The position numbers and the translations under genes are program-made. A stretch of DNA of 64,000 nt from CAYTXJ01 sp965613025. GTDB taxonomy: Bacteria; Desulfobacterota; DSM-4660; Desulfatiglandales; JALVMZ01. This document shows, piece by piece, positions 16,976 to 24,428 of the stretch; positions within the stretch are counted from its first letter, which is position 1, and each line of letters opens with the position of its first letter. Below the pieces are notes generated by a model, which saw only the letters and a program-made list of their open reading frames with translations, was not told where the DNA came from and did no database searches. The stretch spans positions 100,737-164,736 of the forward strand of contig CBFDUE010000001.1 in the NCBI GenBank assembly GCA_965613025.1, in the 5' to 3' direction.

Positions 16976-17714
16976 ATATCTTATAAGAGGCCTTTTTTAT
17001 CTCTCTTTTTAACAGCTCCATCTTATTATCATCAAGTGTTCTTTTAAAACCCACAACCCATAAGGCAAAAGGAACACCTCTAATGATCTTTATAGGAGAT
17101 GCCACTGCTCTAACCCCTATGAGATATTCTTCATAATCTGTGGCATAGTCCTTTTTGCGGACCTCTTTTAAGATCTGGATATAATGATCAGGATCAGTTA
17201 TAGAATTGTCAGTAAATCTGGGTAGCCCCTTTCTATTAATAATATCTCTTGCTCTATTTTCATCCATCATGGAAAGGAAGACCTTCCCCACTGCGCCTGC
17301 AAATAGGGGAATACTTGTTCCTTTTGGTGAGATTATCCTTATATCCTGATCTGACTCCACCACATCCACAATGGTGACCCTTTCCCCATTTAAGAAACCC
17401 AAAAATACCGTTTCCTGAACCTTTTCCATTAGCTCTTCCATAATGGGTCGTGCCATATCTCTGATATCCATAAAGGCAAGGGTGGATCTGCTGAGTTCCA
17501 TTAAGGCCATGCCCAGATAGAACTTCCTCTTTATGGGATCCTTATATAGAGCCCCCACTTCCTCCAAGGCATGGGTTATTCCATAAACTGTCCCCTTACT
17601 CATATTCAGTTCCCTTGCAATTTCACTTATACCTCTTCCATTCCTGCTTGTTCCAATATATCTCAATATCTCAAATGCCTTTCTTACTGAAGGGGCTCTA
17701 TATCTTTTAGCCAT
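16950..17714 (-). CDS. IclR-family transcriptional regulator
   Basis: A 254-residue IclR protein: winged helix-turn-helix in residues 5-70 (SVRKAFEILRYIG, then ISEIARELNMSKGTVYGITHALE) and an effector-binding domain from about 80 with the typical IRIISPKGTSIPLFAGAVGKVFL and a late RAVASPI segment. It is divergent from the HdrC-like/AOR operon, with a 120-base gap that contains a good promoter and a perfect palindrome, so that operon is the likely target. Its 3' end overlaps ubiX by 26 bases on the opposite strand. Confidence 0.93.
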   Translation of the reverse strand: MAKRYRAPSVRKAFEILRYIGTSRNGRGISEIARELNMSKGTVYGITHALEEVGALYKDPIKRKFYLGMALMELSRSTLAFMDIRDMARPIMEELMEKVQETVFLGFLNGERVTIVDVVESDQDIRIISPKGTSIPLFAGAVGKVFLSMMDENRARDIINRKGLPRFTDNSITDPDHYIQILKEVRKKDYATDYEEYLIGVRAVASPIKIIRGVPFALWVVGFKRTLDDNKMELLKREIKKASYKISKKITYSV

Positions 17715-17782
17715 CGTTCTTTATGCTGAACAATAATTTAATCTGTATTTATTATTAATTTACAAATATTGCAATATTTTTC

Positions 17783-17830
17783 TTGACAAAAGAAATATCA
17801 ACTTTTATAGGTCAGTTCATAATAATGAAC
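17783..17830 (+). promoter_or_regulatory. Promoter and palindromic operator of the AOR operon
   Basis: TTGACA (17783-17788), a 17-base spacer and TATAGG (17806-17811) form a good sigma-70 promoter. Just downstream, GTTCAT-AATA-ATGAAC (17815-17830) is a perfect 6+4+6 palindrome placed over the expected transcription start and ending four bases before the ATG at 17835. There is no Shine-Dalgarno sequence in this leader. The palindrome is a natural operator for the divergent IclR regulator. Confidence 0.6.
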
Positions 17831-17834
17831 TAAT

Positions 17835-18362
17835 ATGGATCGAGATATATTAAGAACAGAGATTCAACGACTCATTGAGGAAAACAGGCTCAATTACTGT
17901 CTTGAATGTGGCAAATGTTCAGCAATATGCCCGATGAATCAGTTCTACGAAGGACTTGAATACAGATATTCACCCAGAGGGGTCATAGAAAAAGTGCTTT
18001 TTAACCCTGAAAGTGTATATGATAATGAGGATATCTGGTTCTGTCTGGCATGCAACAGATGCACAGAGAAGTGCCCCTGTGGTATAGATTTTCATTCATT
18101 TATGACTTCCCTTAGAACCCTTCTCATTTCAAATGGATTTGATAAATATGGACACTTCTGTTATAGATGTAAAAGCTATATTATGCCAAAGACAGAATAT
18201 GAAATCTTGATCCAAGGAGATAAAGGCCGAATCTTAACGCCCTTATTACAGCTATGTGATAGATGCAAAAAAGAGGAGTTTATAGAAAGTCTCTATATCT
18301 ATAGCTCATGGCCAAAGAAAAATAAAAGAGAGGTGAAGGGATATGAAAAAGAAAAAGGTTAA
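17835..18362 (+). CDS. HdrC-like iron-sulfur protein
   Basis: A 175-residue protein with two ferredoxin-type [4Fe-4S] sites: C22/C25/C28/C32 (CLECGKCSAIC) and C70/C73/C76/C80 (CLACNRCTEKC), spaced as in HdrC and related electron-transfer subunits. Two further CxxC pairs, C109/C112 and C141/C144, form a likely zinc or rubredoxin-like knuckle at the C-terminus, which HdrC proteins normally lack. It is cytoplasmic. No HdrA or HdrB gene is nearby; instead it is followed by a zinc-ribbon protein and a tungsten AOR. It probably carries electrons to or from the AOR and ferredoxin. The ATG is preceded by a palindrome rather than a ribosome site, suggesting a very short leader. Confidence 0.8.
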   Translation: MDRDILRTEIQRLIEENRLNYCLECGKCSAICPMNQFYEGLEYRYSPRGVIEKVLFNPESVYDNEDIWFCLACNRCTEKCPCGIDFHSFMTSLRTLLISNGFDKYGHFCYRCKSYIMPKTEYEILIQGDKGRILTPLLQLCDRCKKEEFIESLYIYSSWPKKNKREVKGYEKEKG

Positions 18363-18618
18363 AGAAACCCTTTCATCATCACAAGAATTGAGTAAATCCA
18401 GGACCTTTGGAAAGGTCAGGTGTCACAATCCAAGCTGTATGGACAGGATTGAGCCTCCTCCTGGTGCAGATAGGGTAAAATGTCCCCGATGTGGAATGGA
18501 ATATAGGCTTGTATGGGTTAATCCACAACTTCCCCGCATTAGGGGTCCTGTCTGGGAGGTAAATAGGAGGCTTGCAGAGGAGCGTATAAAACAGCTTCAG
18601 TCAGAGGGGCAGCTATAA
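18343..18618 (+). CDS. Small zinc-ribbon protein
   Basis: A 91-residue protein with one zinc-ribbon-like domain in the middle: C-x4-C (RCHNPSCMD) paired with CPRCG at about residues 45-49, spaced by about 20 residues. The flanks are basic and helical, with no membrane segment. It overlaps the upstream HdrC-like gene by 20 bases and ends 26 bases before the AOR gene, so it is expressed with them. I do not recognise a family; a structural or assembly role for the AOR electron-transfer complex is only a guess from position. Confidence 0.7.
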   Translation: MKKKKVKETLSSSQELSKSRTFGKVRCHNPSCMDRIEPPPGADRVKCPRCGMEYRLVWVNPQLPRIRGPVWEVNRRLAEERIKQLQSEGQL

Positions 18619-18644
18619 TTAGGAGGTTTAAAGGAGGAAATGCT

Positions 18645-20585
18645 ATGGCACTAAATAGAAAGATAGCATATATCGATTTGAGTAAAGGAAGTGTGGAGAT
18701 AAGATCCATCCCATTGGGAGTGAGAAGGAAGTTTCTGGGGGGAAGAGGCCTTGATGCATATCTACTCTATAATCATACAGAAAAGGGATGCGATCCATTG
18801 GGACCAGATAATGTTCTCATAGTGAGTGCAGGATTACTTGCAGGGACATGTGCATCTGCAACCGCTCGCAGCCATTTTATGGCCAAATCTCCATTGACCG
18901 GACTTATTGGAAGTGCAAATATGGGTGGATTTTTTGCACCAGAGCTTGCATGGGCAGGATTTCATCATTTAGTGATAAAGGGAAAGGCAAAGAAACCGGT
19001 ATTTTTATGGATTCATAACGGAGAGATTGAGATAAGGGATGCCGAGTTCCTCTGGGGAAAGACCACGACTGAGACCCAATGGGCCATTAGGGATGCACTT
19101 GGAGATGAAGAGATCAAGAGTGCAGTGATTGGACCTGCTGGAGAAAATCTGGTCCGTTTTGCTAATGTCATGACGGGCTTTAAAAACGCTGCAGGCAGAA
19201 CTGGTATGGGATGTGTGATGGGTTCAAAGAATCTTAAGGCCATTGCAGTAAGAGGCACAATGGATATAAAGATTGCCCATCCCATGGATGCCTTAGGATA
19301 CAATAAGAAGTTTATTGAACAGATCACTAAGGCAAAGGTAAGTCAGACCCAGGGAAAACTTGGAACTCCTTTTATTTGGGGTGCAACTAATTGCTGGGGA
19401 GGAGTAAGAAACAGGAACTTTCAATATAATCAATTGGAATATGCTGATGAGGTAGAACCAGAGGCCATTGATGAAGCGGCCACTAAGACAATTGGCCCCT
19501 ATCATATGACAGGCTGTTTTGCGTGTCAGGTGCACTGTCGTGGCCAATATCGTATTCCGAGCGGCCCTTATAAAGGTGTCTATGATGAAGGACCTGAATA
19601 TACCTCCATAGGTGCATTTTGTTCAGAGCCAGATTGTAGAAGTATTGAGACATTGCTTACAGGAAATCATTTAGTAAATCAATATGGTGTGGATAATCTC
19701 GAAATCGGAAGCCTTATCTCCTGGGCAATGGAGCTCTATGAAAAGGGAATTATTACGGATAAAGAGACTGAGGGGCTGGATCTTCGCTTTGGAAATGATG
19801 AGGCTCTGTTGGAGATGGTCCACAGGATATGTAATCGTAAGGGATGGTTGGGCAATGTCCTTGCAGATGGAGGTATTCCAGCAGCCAAAAAGATAGGAAA
19901 AGATTCCATCAAATACCTTGTCCATGTAAAAGGAATGCAGAATCTGCACTCAGATGAAAGACCCACTCCTGCACTTGCCTTAGGAATTGCAACTGCAACA
20001 AGAGGTTCGGATCATTTAAGGAGCAGACCTGCAATAGACCTCTATCATCTTCCTGAACCGGTGCTCAGAAAGATCTATAGTAACCCCATCCCCTATGAAG
20101 GACCGCTCAGCTCTGAGCATACCTCTTATGAAGGGAAGGCATGGATGGTGTTTTGGCAGGAAAACTGCTATATGGCAGTAGATTGCTTAGGTATATGTAA
20201 ATATCATACGGTATTCTTAGGTGCAACCCTTCCCAATTTTGAAGAGTGGACAAAGGTGATCTATTATAATACTGGTCTTGAATTTACTCCTCAAGAACTC
20301 TGGGAGATTGCTGAAAGATGTTATAATATTGAACGGCTCTTTAATCTCAGGGAAGGTCAGCGAAATGATGATCCTGCAAAGTGTGATTGGCTTGTGGATA
20401 GATATTTTGATGAACCATGTCTAAGGGGAGCCCCTGATGTAATTGGTGCCAAGATTGATAGAGATAAATTTAAGAAGATGCTGGATGAATATTACCAGCA
20501 TCATGGATGGGATGAAAACGGTGTGCCTACTGAAGAGACCCTTAAGAGATTGGGAATAGATAATGAACCCTCTCATCTTCTTTAA
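18645..20585 (+). CDS. Tungsten-containing aldehyde:ferredoxin oxidoreductase family enzyme
   Basis: A 646-residue AOR-family protein. It has the N-terminal domain with FLGGRGLDAYLLY and the tungstopterin-binding stretches SHFMAKSPLTGLIGSANMGG and GRTGMGCVMGSKNLKAIAV. The [4Fe-4S] ligands are C291, C294 and C298 (CFACQVHC), with the fourth Cys at residue 518 in DCLGIC, matching the DxxGLC pattern of Pyrococcus AOR. These enzymes interconvert aldehydes and acids using ferredoxin; some relatives act in benzoyl-CoA reduction (BamB). The sequence looks closer to ordinary AOR than to BamB, but I cannot test this. It is followed 12 bases later by a multi-cluster ferredoxin, its likely partner. AGGAGG ribosome sites precede the start. 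Confidence 0.9.
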   Translation: MALNRKIAYIDLSKGSVEIRSIPLGVRRKFLGGRGLDAYLLYNHTEKGCDPLGPDNVLIVSAGLLAGTCASATARSHFMAKSPLTGLIGSANMGGFFAPELAWAGFHHLVIKGKAKKPVFLWIHNGEIEIRDAEFLWGKTTTETQWAIRDALGDEEIKSAVIGPAGENLVRFANVMTGFKNAAGRTGMGCVMGSKNLKAIAVRGTMDIKIAHPMDALGYNKKFIEQITKAKVSQTQGKLGTPFIWGATNCWGGVRNRNFQYNQLEYADEVEPEAIDEAATKTIGPYHMTGCFACQVHCRGQYRIPSGPYKGVYDEGPEYTSIGAFCSEPDCRSIETLLTGNHLVNQYGVDNLEIGSLISWAMELYEKGIITDKETEGLDLRFGNDEALLEMVHRICNRKGWLGNVLADGGIPAAKKIGKDSIKYLVHVKGMQNLHSDERPTPALALGIATATRGSDHLRSRPAIDLYHLPEPVLRKIYSNPIPYEGPLSSEHTSYEGKAWMVFWQENCYMAVDCLGICKYHTVFLGATLPNFEEWTKVIYYNTGLEFTPQELWEIAERCYNIERLFNLREGQRNDDPAKCDWLVDRYFDEPCLRGAPDVIGAKIDRDKFKKMLDEYYQHHGWDENGVPTEETLKRLGIDNEPSHLL

Positions 20586-20597
20586 GGAGGAAAAGAA

Positions 20598-21101
20598 ATG
20601 GAAAAGGTGCTATTGATAGACTATGAAAAGTGTACAGGTTGCAGACTGTGTGAGCTTGTCTGCTCTGTGGTTCATGATGGAGTATCCAATCCAGAGAGGA
20701 GCAGAATAAGGATTATAAAGAAGGAAGAGGAAGGCCTGTATATCCCGGTAACCTGCAGGCAGTGTGAAGATGCCCCCTGTATGAATGTATGTCCTGTAAA
20801 GGCCATATCCAGAGACGAAGACTATGACTTTGTAAAGATTGACTATGACCTCTGTATTGGTTGTAGAAGCTGTGTAATGGTGTGTCCTTTTGGGGGTATG
20901 AACTATAATCCCATAGAGAGAAAGGTATTTAAGTGTGATCTTTGTGGTGGGGATCCCCAGTGTGTAAGATTCTGTGAGGTAAAGGCGATTGATTTTGTAG
21001 ATGCTGATAGAGTTAGCCTGCTCAAAAAACGAAAGACTGCAGATAAGGTGCTTATCTCAAGGAAGGAAATCATTCCCTCCTCTCAAGAGATGTATATATA
21101 A
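20598..21101 (+). CDS. Four-cluster [4Fe-4S] ferredoxin-like electron carrier
   Basis: A 167-residue protein with four complete Cys quartets: 12/15/18/22, 53/56/61/65, 86/89/92/96 and 113/116/122/126, the pattern of HycB/HybA/DmsB-type electron-transfer subunits. There is no signal peptide or membrane anchor, so it acts in the cytoplasm. It follows the AOR gene by 12 bases with an AAGGAGG ribosome site and is the last gene before a strong terminator. It is the natural electron partner of the AOR; BamC-type proteins paired with BamB have a similar size and cluster content, but the reaction here is not established. Confidence 0.9.
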   Translation: MEKVLLIDYEKCTGCRLCELVCSVVHDGVSNPERSRIRIIKKEEEGLYIPVTCRQCEDAPCMNVCPVKAISRDEDYDFVKIDYDLCIGCRSCVMVCPFGGMNYNPIERKVFKCDLCGGDPQCVRFCEVKAIDFVDADRVSLLKKRKTADKVLISRKEIIPSSQEMYI

Positions 21102-21118
21102 AAAATCCCCCTCCTTAA

Positions 21119-21165
21119 CTAAAAGGGATGAAGAGCTTCCATTTCTTCATCCCTTTTAGATTATA
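21119..21165 (+). terminator. Rho-independent-like terminator after the AOR operon
   Basis: A perfect 16-bp stem (21119-21134 with 21144-21159) has a 9-base loop and ends in CCCTTTTAG. It follows the ferredoxin gene by 17 bases. The T-tract is partly inside the stem, so it would act in either direction. Confidence 0.75.
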
Positions 21166-21184
21166 ATTGAAGGAGAAGATACCT

Positions 21185-22195
21185 ATGGGAAGTGTAAAAG
21201 ATATGGTAAGGGTAAAAGGCAAGATAGGGAGATTTATCTTCTCTGATAGATACTCGGTCTTTGATTGGGGACAGATGCCAGATCTTATTGAAGACAAAGG
21301 GAAGTCTCTCTGTCTAAGTGCAGCATATTTCTTTGAAAGGCTGGAAGAGAGAGGATTTAAGACACATTATATGGGGATTGTTGAAGATGGAAAGCCAAAG
21401 AGACTAAATGAGCTAAAAGCTCCACAGAGTATCATGCAATTTAGGCTATTTGATGTGATAAAGCCGCTTAGGAATGATTCAGGATATGACTATTCTGTAT
21501 TTAAGGATCTAAAAGGCGGTTTTCTTATCCCCTTGGAGATCATATACAGAAATGCCCTACCCCCTGGATCATCTGTATTTAAGAGGCTGAGAGAGGGAAA
21601 GCTTACTCCTCAAGATCTGGGTCTTACTGAGATGCCCAAAGAGGGGCAGATTCTGGAAAGTCCCATACTGGATGTATCCACCAAGCTGGAGGAGACCGAT
21701 AGATACCTGAGTTGGGAGGAGGCAAAGTCCATAAGTGGTCTTACTGATAAGGAGATGGATCAGATAAGGGAACTCACATTAAGCGCAAATTCCCTTATAA
21801 GTGAGTCTGTCTCCAGGATAGGACTCTTTAATGAAGATGGCAAATTTGAATTTGCGATGGATCAAGATAGATCCCTTGTATTTGTGGATGCCTTAGGAAC
21901 CTTAGATGAATGTAGATTTACATTTAAGGGAATACCTGTTAGCAAAGAGATTGCAAGGATATATTATAGAAAGACCAATTGGTTTCAGGATGTGGAAAAT
22001 GCTAAGAAAAGAGATATGATAAGATGGAAGAAATTGGTAAATTCTTCTCCCCCTCCCCTTCCAAGGGAACTTTACAATACCCTATGTGATATATATAGGG
22101 GATTTGTAAATGAATTAACCCAGAGAGAGTGGTTTAAGGTGCCTCCATTAAAAGACAGCCTTAAAATAATAAAGGATTTTTTTACATCCCTATAA
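21185..22195 (+). CDS. purC: SAICAR synthetase (phosphoribosylaminoimidazole-succinocarboxamide synthase)
   Basis: A 336-residue PurC-like enzyme of the long form found in archaea and several anaerobes; it joins aspartate to CAIR in purine synthesis. Visible marks are KGKIGRFIFSDRYSVFDWGQMPD at the N-terminus, PLEIIYRNALPPGSSVFKRL in the middle and VDALGTLDECRF in the C-terminal third, corresponding to the family's SAICAR signature. An upstream TTG at 21167 is in frame, but AAGGAG at 21170-21175 is well placed for the ATG at 21185, so I chose that start. It lies between a terminator and a convergent NUDIX gene (9-base gap), so it is transcribed alone. Confidence 0.8.
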   Translation: MGSVKDMVRVKGKIGRFIFSDRYSVFDWGQMPDLIEDKGKSLCLSAAYFFERLEERGFKTHYMGIVEDGKPKRLNELKAPQSIMQFRLFDVIKPLRNDSGYDYSVFKDLKGGFLIPLEIIYRNALPPGSSVFKRLREGKLTPQDLGLTEMPKEGQILESPILDVSTKLEETDRYLSWEEAKSISGLTDKEMDQIRELTLSANSLISESVSRIGLFNEDGKFEFAMDQDRSLVFVDALGTLDECRFTFKGIPVSKEIARIYYRKTNWFQDVENAKKRDMIRWKKLVNSSPPPLPRELYNTLCDIYRGFVNELTQREWFKVPPLKDSLKIIKDFFTSL

Positions 22196-22204
22196 CATTT
22201 TGCC

Positions 22205-22675
22205 TTACTTCGTTTGTAAGATACCCTCCAATTCATCAATTAAAGGGACCTGATAAGAATGGATCTTTTCTCTTGCCATATCAAGTGTAAACCAATCAGC
22301 CCTATCTATCTCTGGAAATCTCTTGATCTTTCCTGACCTTGGAGGCCATTCCATCTCAAAGGTATTGCTCTTAATGGCGTTAGGATCCACATCTCCTTCA
22401 AATGCCCAGGCATAGACTATCTTGCCTCCTTTTTGTCTTATAGGTGATAGGGGAACAGGGTCTTTAAGCAACATATCCAGACCTGTCTCTTCCTTAAACT
22501 CCCTTATGGCAGCATTCAAAGGATCTTCACCCTCTTCAATCAGTCCCTTAGGGATGGACCATGCTCCTCTATCTTTGTTTTTCCAAAAAGGCCCTCCAGG
22601 GTGCACCAATAAGACCTCTATTCCCTTGCCCTCTCTCTTTCTATAAAGCATAATACCTGCACTCTTTTTAGCCAT
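22205..22675 (-). CDS. NUDIX hydrolase
   Basis: A 156-residue NUDIX protein, which would hydrolyse a nucleoside diphosphate linked to another group. The Nudix box runs GLIEEGEDPLNAAIREFKEE followed by TGL, a complete G-x5-E-x7-REUxEExGU pattern near residues 43-65. An AKKSAGIMLYRKREGKG start and a WSIPKG strand are typical of the diadenosine-tetraphosphatase/ADP-ribose group. An in-frame start 75 bases further upstream is possible, but GGAGGG five bases before the ATG at 22675 decides for this one. Substrate is not visible. Confidence 0.88.
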   Translation of the reverse strand: MAKKSAGIMLYRKREGKGIEVLLVHPGGPFWKNKDRGAWSIPKGLIEEGEDPLNAAIREFKEETGLDMLLKDPVPLSPIRQKGGKIVYAWAFEGDVDPNAIKSNTFEMEWPPRSGKIKRFPEIDRADWFTLDMAREKIHSYQVPLIDELEGILQTK

Positions 22676-22761
22676 ATAAGCCCTCCTAAGGGATCTTGTA
22701 AAAATATAATACTTGACAACGATAATAAAACGATAATAAAAAGAACACAAAATACTATAGG

Positions 22762-22825
22762 AGAGAGTTTCGAATTTTTCAGAGGGGTATAACCTCCAGT
22801 GTAAAAAGGGGTTATGTAAAGCTCT
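22762..22825 (+). repeat. MITE-like dispersed repeat, short internally deleted copy
   Basis: This 64-base copy keeps the ends and the GTAAAAAGGGGTTATG block of the copy at 24229 but lacks about 60 internal bases. Its outer ends are imperfect inverted repeats (AGAGAGTTT against AAAGCTCT). It is flanked by a direct repeat CTATAGGAG at 22755-22763 and 22826-22834, of which at least seven bases look like a target-site duplication. It lies in the gap between the NUDIX and TauE-like genes. Confidence 0.7.
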
Positions 22826-22916
22826 CTATAGGAGTATTTGAAGAGGGTTAATTAAATTAAGAGATTAGAATTTTTTATTAGTTAAATTTTAAAATCTAAA
22901 CTTACGGGAGGGTGAT

Positions 22917-24224
22917 ATGAAGAATCGTTACTTTTTATTGGGAATGGGTCTTGTGGTGATCTTTTCATTTATCACATTAGCATTGGCTCAGGGAAATCCT
23001 CAGCTTACTCCTCCTGGTATGCCCCAGAAGATGAAAGCGGCCATTGAAAAGAGCCTGAAGGTAGAAAAGCAGGCGGAAAAGACAAAAAAGATAATAAAAC
23101 CTGGGGCAAAACAGGGTTATTTGGGGATTCCTGGAGCCCCAAAGCCTAATCCCATCGTTGGGCTTCTATGGGCTATATGGGTAGGATGGATATTTTCTAC
23201 AGTGGGTGCATTTGGTGGAATAATGGCAGGAGTTGGACACATCACCATATTTGGTCTGGGAGACTATGCCAAGTCATTTGGTAAGGGGCACCCCGTAAAT
23301 AAATTGTTAACAGATTCCATCAGGGTATCTAATCAATGGCTTGTGGGTCTAAGCGGTCTAATATCTTCCATAAATTATTACAGAATGGGAAGACTTGTGG
23401 CTCCTTTAGGTCTCTGCTTAGCTGTTGGTGGTATTGGTGGTTCCTGGCTTGTGCCTGTGATTACCGCAGGGAAGATATCCCTTAAGACCTATATAGGATG
23501 GTTTGGAATTGCAGTTTTTGCTATAGGCGCATATCTGATTTATCAATTAACCCCCGCATGGGCAGCCAAGAAAAAGGAGAGTCAGGCAGCTGCACAGGCA
23601 TATGAAAAGGCCGTGAAAGAGAAGGCAGATACTAGGGAAAAGGGGGTTAGAATTATAAAAGGCTCCTGGAGTTTAATGATAATTGCAATTTGCTGTGTCG
23701 TTGCCTCTACCCTCTGGATTAATCTTATAGGTGCTGCAAAATGGGTGGCCTTTATCCTGCTACTAATTGGATGGGCTCTGACATTCTTCATGGGTAAGAT
23801 AAGATTTACATTTTATGGGCAAGAGTGGGAATTCAGTCCCTGGGTTCCTATGCTTGGTGGAATCTTTATTGCCGCAATAGCTTCTTTCCTTGGAATTGGC
23901 GGTGGTTTCCTTTATGTGCCTTTCCTTACCTCTGTTACTGCAATTCCCATGTTTTTAGTGGCAGGGACCTCTGCCCTTGTGGTGCTGATTGGAATGATCA
24001 TCTCTATTTTTACCTATATGGTGGGTAAAGGAGTGATTGTCTCCTGGGGTCTTATTGGTGCAGAGCTTATCGGAATCTTTATAGGCTCCATGATAGGGCC
24101 AAGGACTTCCAAATATATCCCTGATAAGGTCCTCAGGATCATATTTATTGTCCTTGCCTTCTATGTCGGATTGCGTTACACCACAAAGGGATTCTTGGGA
24201 CGTAGTATTGTTCCTCCATTTTAA
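22917..24224 (+). CDS. TauE/SafE-family membrane exporter
   Basis: A 435-residue inner-membrane protein with an N-terminal signal-like helix (residues 5-25), a periplasmic-looking Pro/Lys-rich stretch, then about eight hydrophobic helices with the two TauE repeats (GAFGGIMAGVGHITIFG near 98-114 and IASFLGIGGGFLYVPFL near 325-341). TauE/SafE proteins export small anions such as sulfite or sulfoacetate. An insert of about 35 charged residues (near 220-255) divides the two halves. A dispersed repeat begins just after its stop codon; the TAA is part of the repeat's 7-base flanking duplication. The small membrane protein at 24429 may be its partner. Confidence 0.85.
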   Translation: MKNRYFLLGMGLVVIFSFITLALAQGNPQLTPPGMPQKMKAAIEKSLKVEKQAEKTKKIIKPGAKQGYLGIPGAPKPNPIVGLLWAIWVGWIFSTVGAFGGIMAGVGHITIFGLGDYAKSFGKGHPVNKLLTDSIRVSNQWLVGLSGLISSINYYRMGRLVAPLGLCLAVGGIGGSWLVPVITAGKISLKTYIGWFGIAVFAIGAYLIYQLTPAWAAKKKESQAAAQAYEKAVKEKADTREKGVRIIKGSWSLMIIAICCVVASTLWINLIGAAKWVAFILLLIGWALTFFMGKIRFTFYGQEWEFSPWVPMLGGIFIAAIASFLGIGGGFLYVPFLTSVTAIPMFLVAGTSALVVLIGMIISIFTYMVGKGVIVSWGLIGAELIGIFIGSMIGPRTSKYIPDKVLRIIFIVLAFYVGLRYTTKGFLGRSIVPPF

Positions 24225-24228
24225 TAGA

Positions 24229-24353
24229 CTCTGAGAGCTTTGAGTTTTTCAAAGCTCTCAGAAAAAAGGTAATTATGGGTTATTTAAAATTAATTCTGGG
24301 GGTCTGGGGGTGTAACCCCCAGTGTAAAAAGGGGTTATGCAAAGCTCTCACTC
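24229..24353 (+). repeat. MITE-like dispersed repeat, full copy
   Basis: A 125-base element bounded by perfect 11-bp terminal inverted repeats, TGAGAGCTTTG at 24232-24242 and CAAAGCTCTCA at 24340-24350. It contains two hairpins: a 13-bp stem at 24231-24261 and an 8-bp stem CTGGGGGT-GTA-ACCCCCAG at 24304-24322. TAATAGA occurs directly on both sides (24222-24228 and 24354-24360), the left one including the stop codon of the exporter gene, as expected for a 7-base target duplication. It encodes no protein. Confidence 0.8.
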
Positions 24354-24365
24354 TAATAGAGGCTC

Positions 24366-24407
24366 AGACCCAACTCCCTTGAGTGCAATATCTGGGGAGT
24401 TGGGTCT
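24366..24407 (+). terminator. Strong stem-loop downstream of the exporter gene
   Basis: A perfect 13-bp stem, AGACCCAACTCCC (24366-24378) with GGGAGTTGGGTCT (24395-24407), closes a 16-base loop. Only a short, interrupted T-tract follows (TTAAAAGGTTTT). It ends 21 bases before the next ATG, so it could be a terminator for the exporter or a leader element for the gene at 24429. Confidence 0.5.
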
Positions 24408-24428
24408 TAAAAGGTTTTAAATTAATAT

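Noticed and set aside
22676..22750. Longer N-terminus for the NUDIX protein
   Set aside because: It would add 25 residues of non-family sequence, while a perfect ribosome site favours the shorter form.
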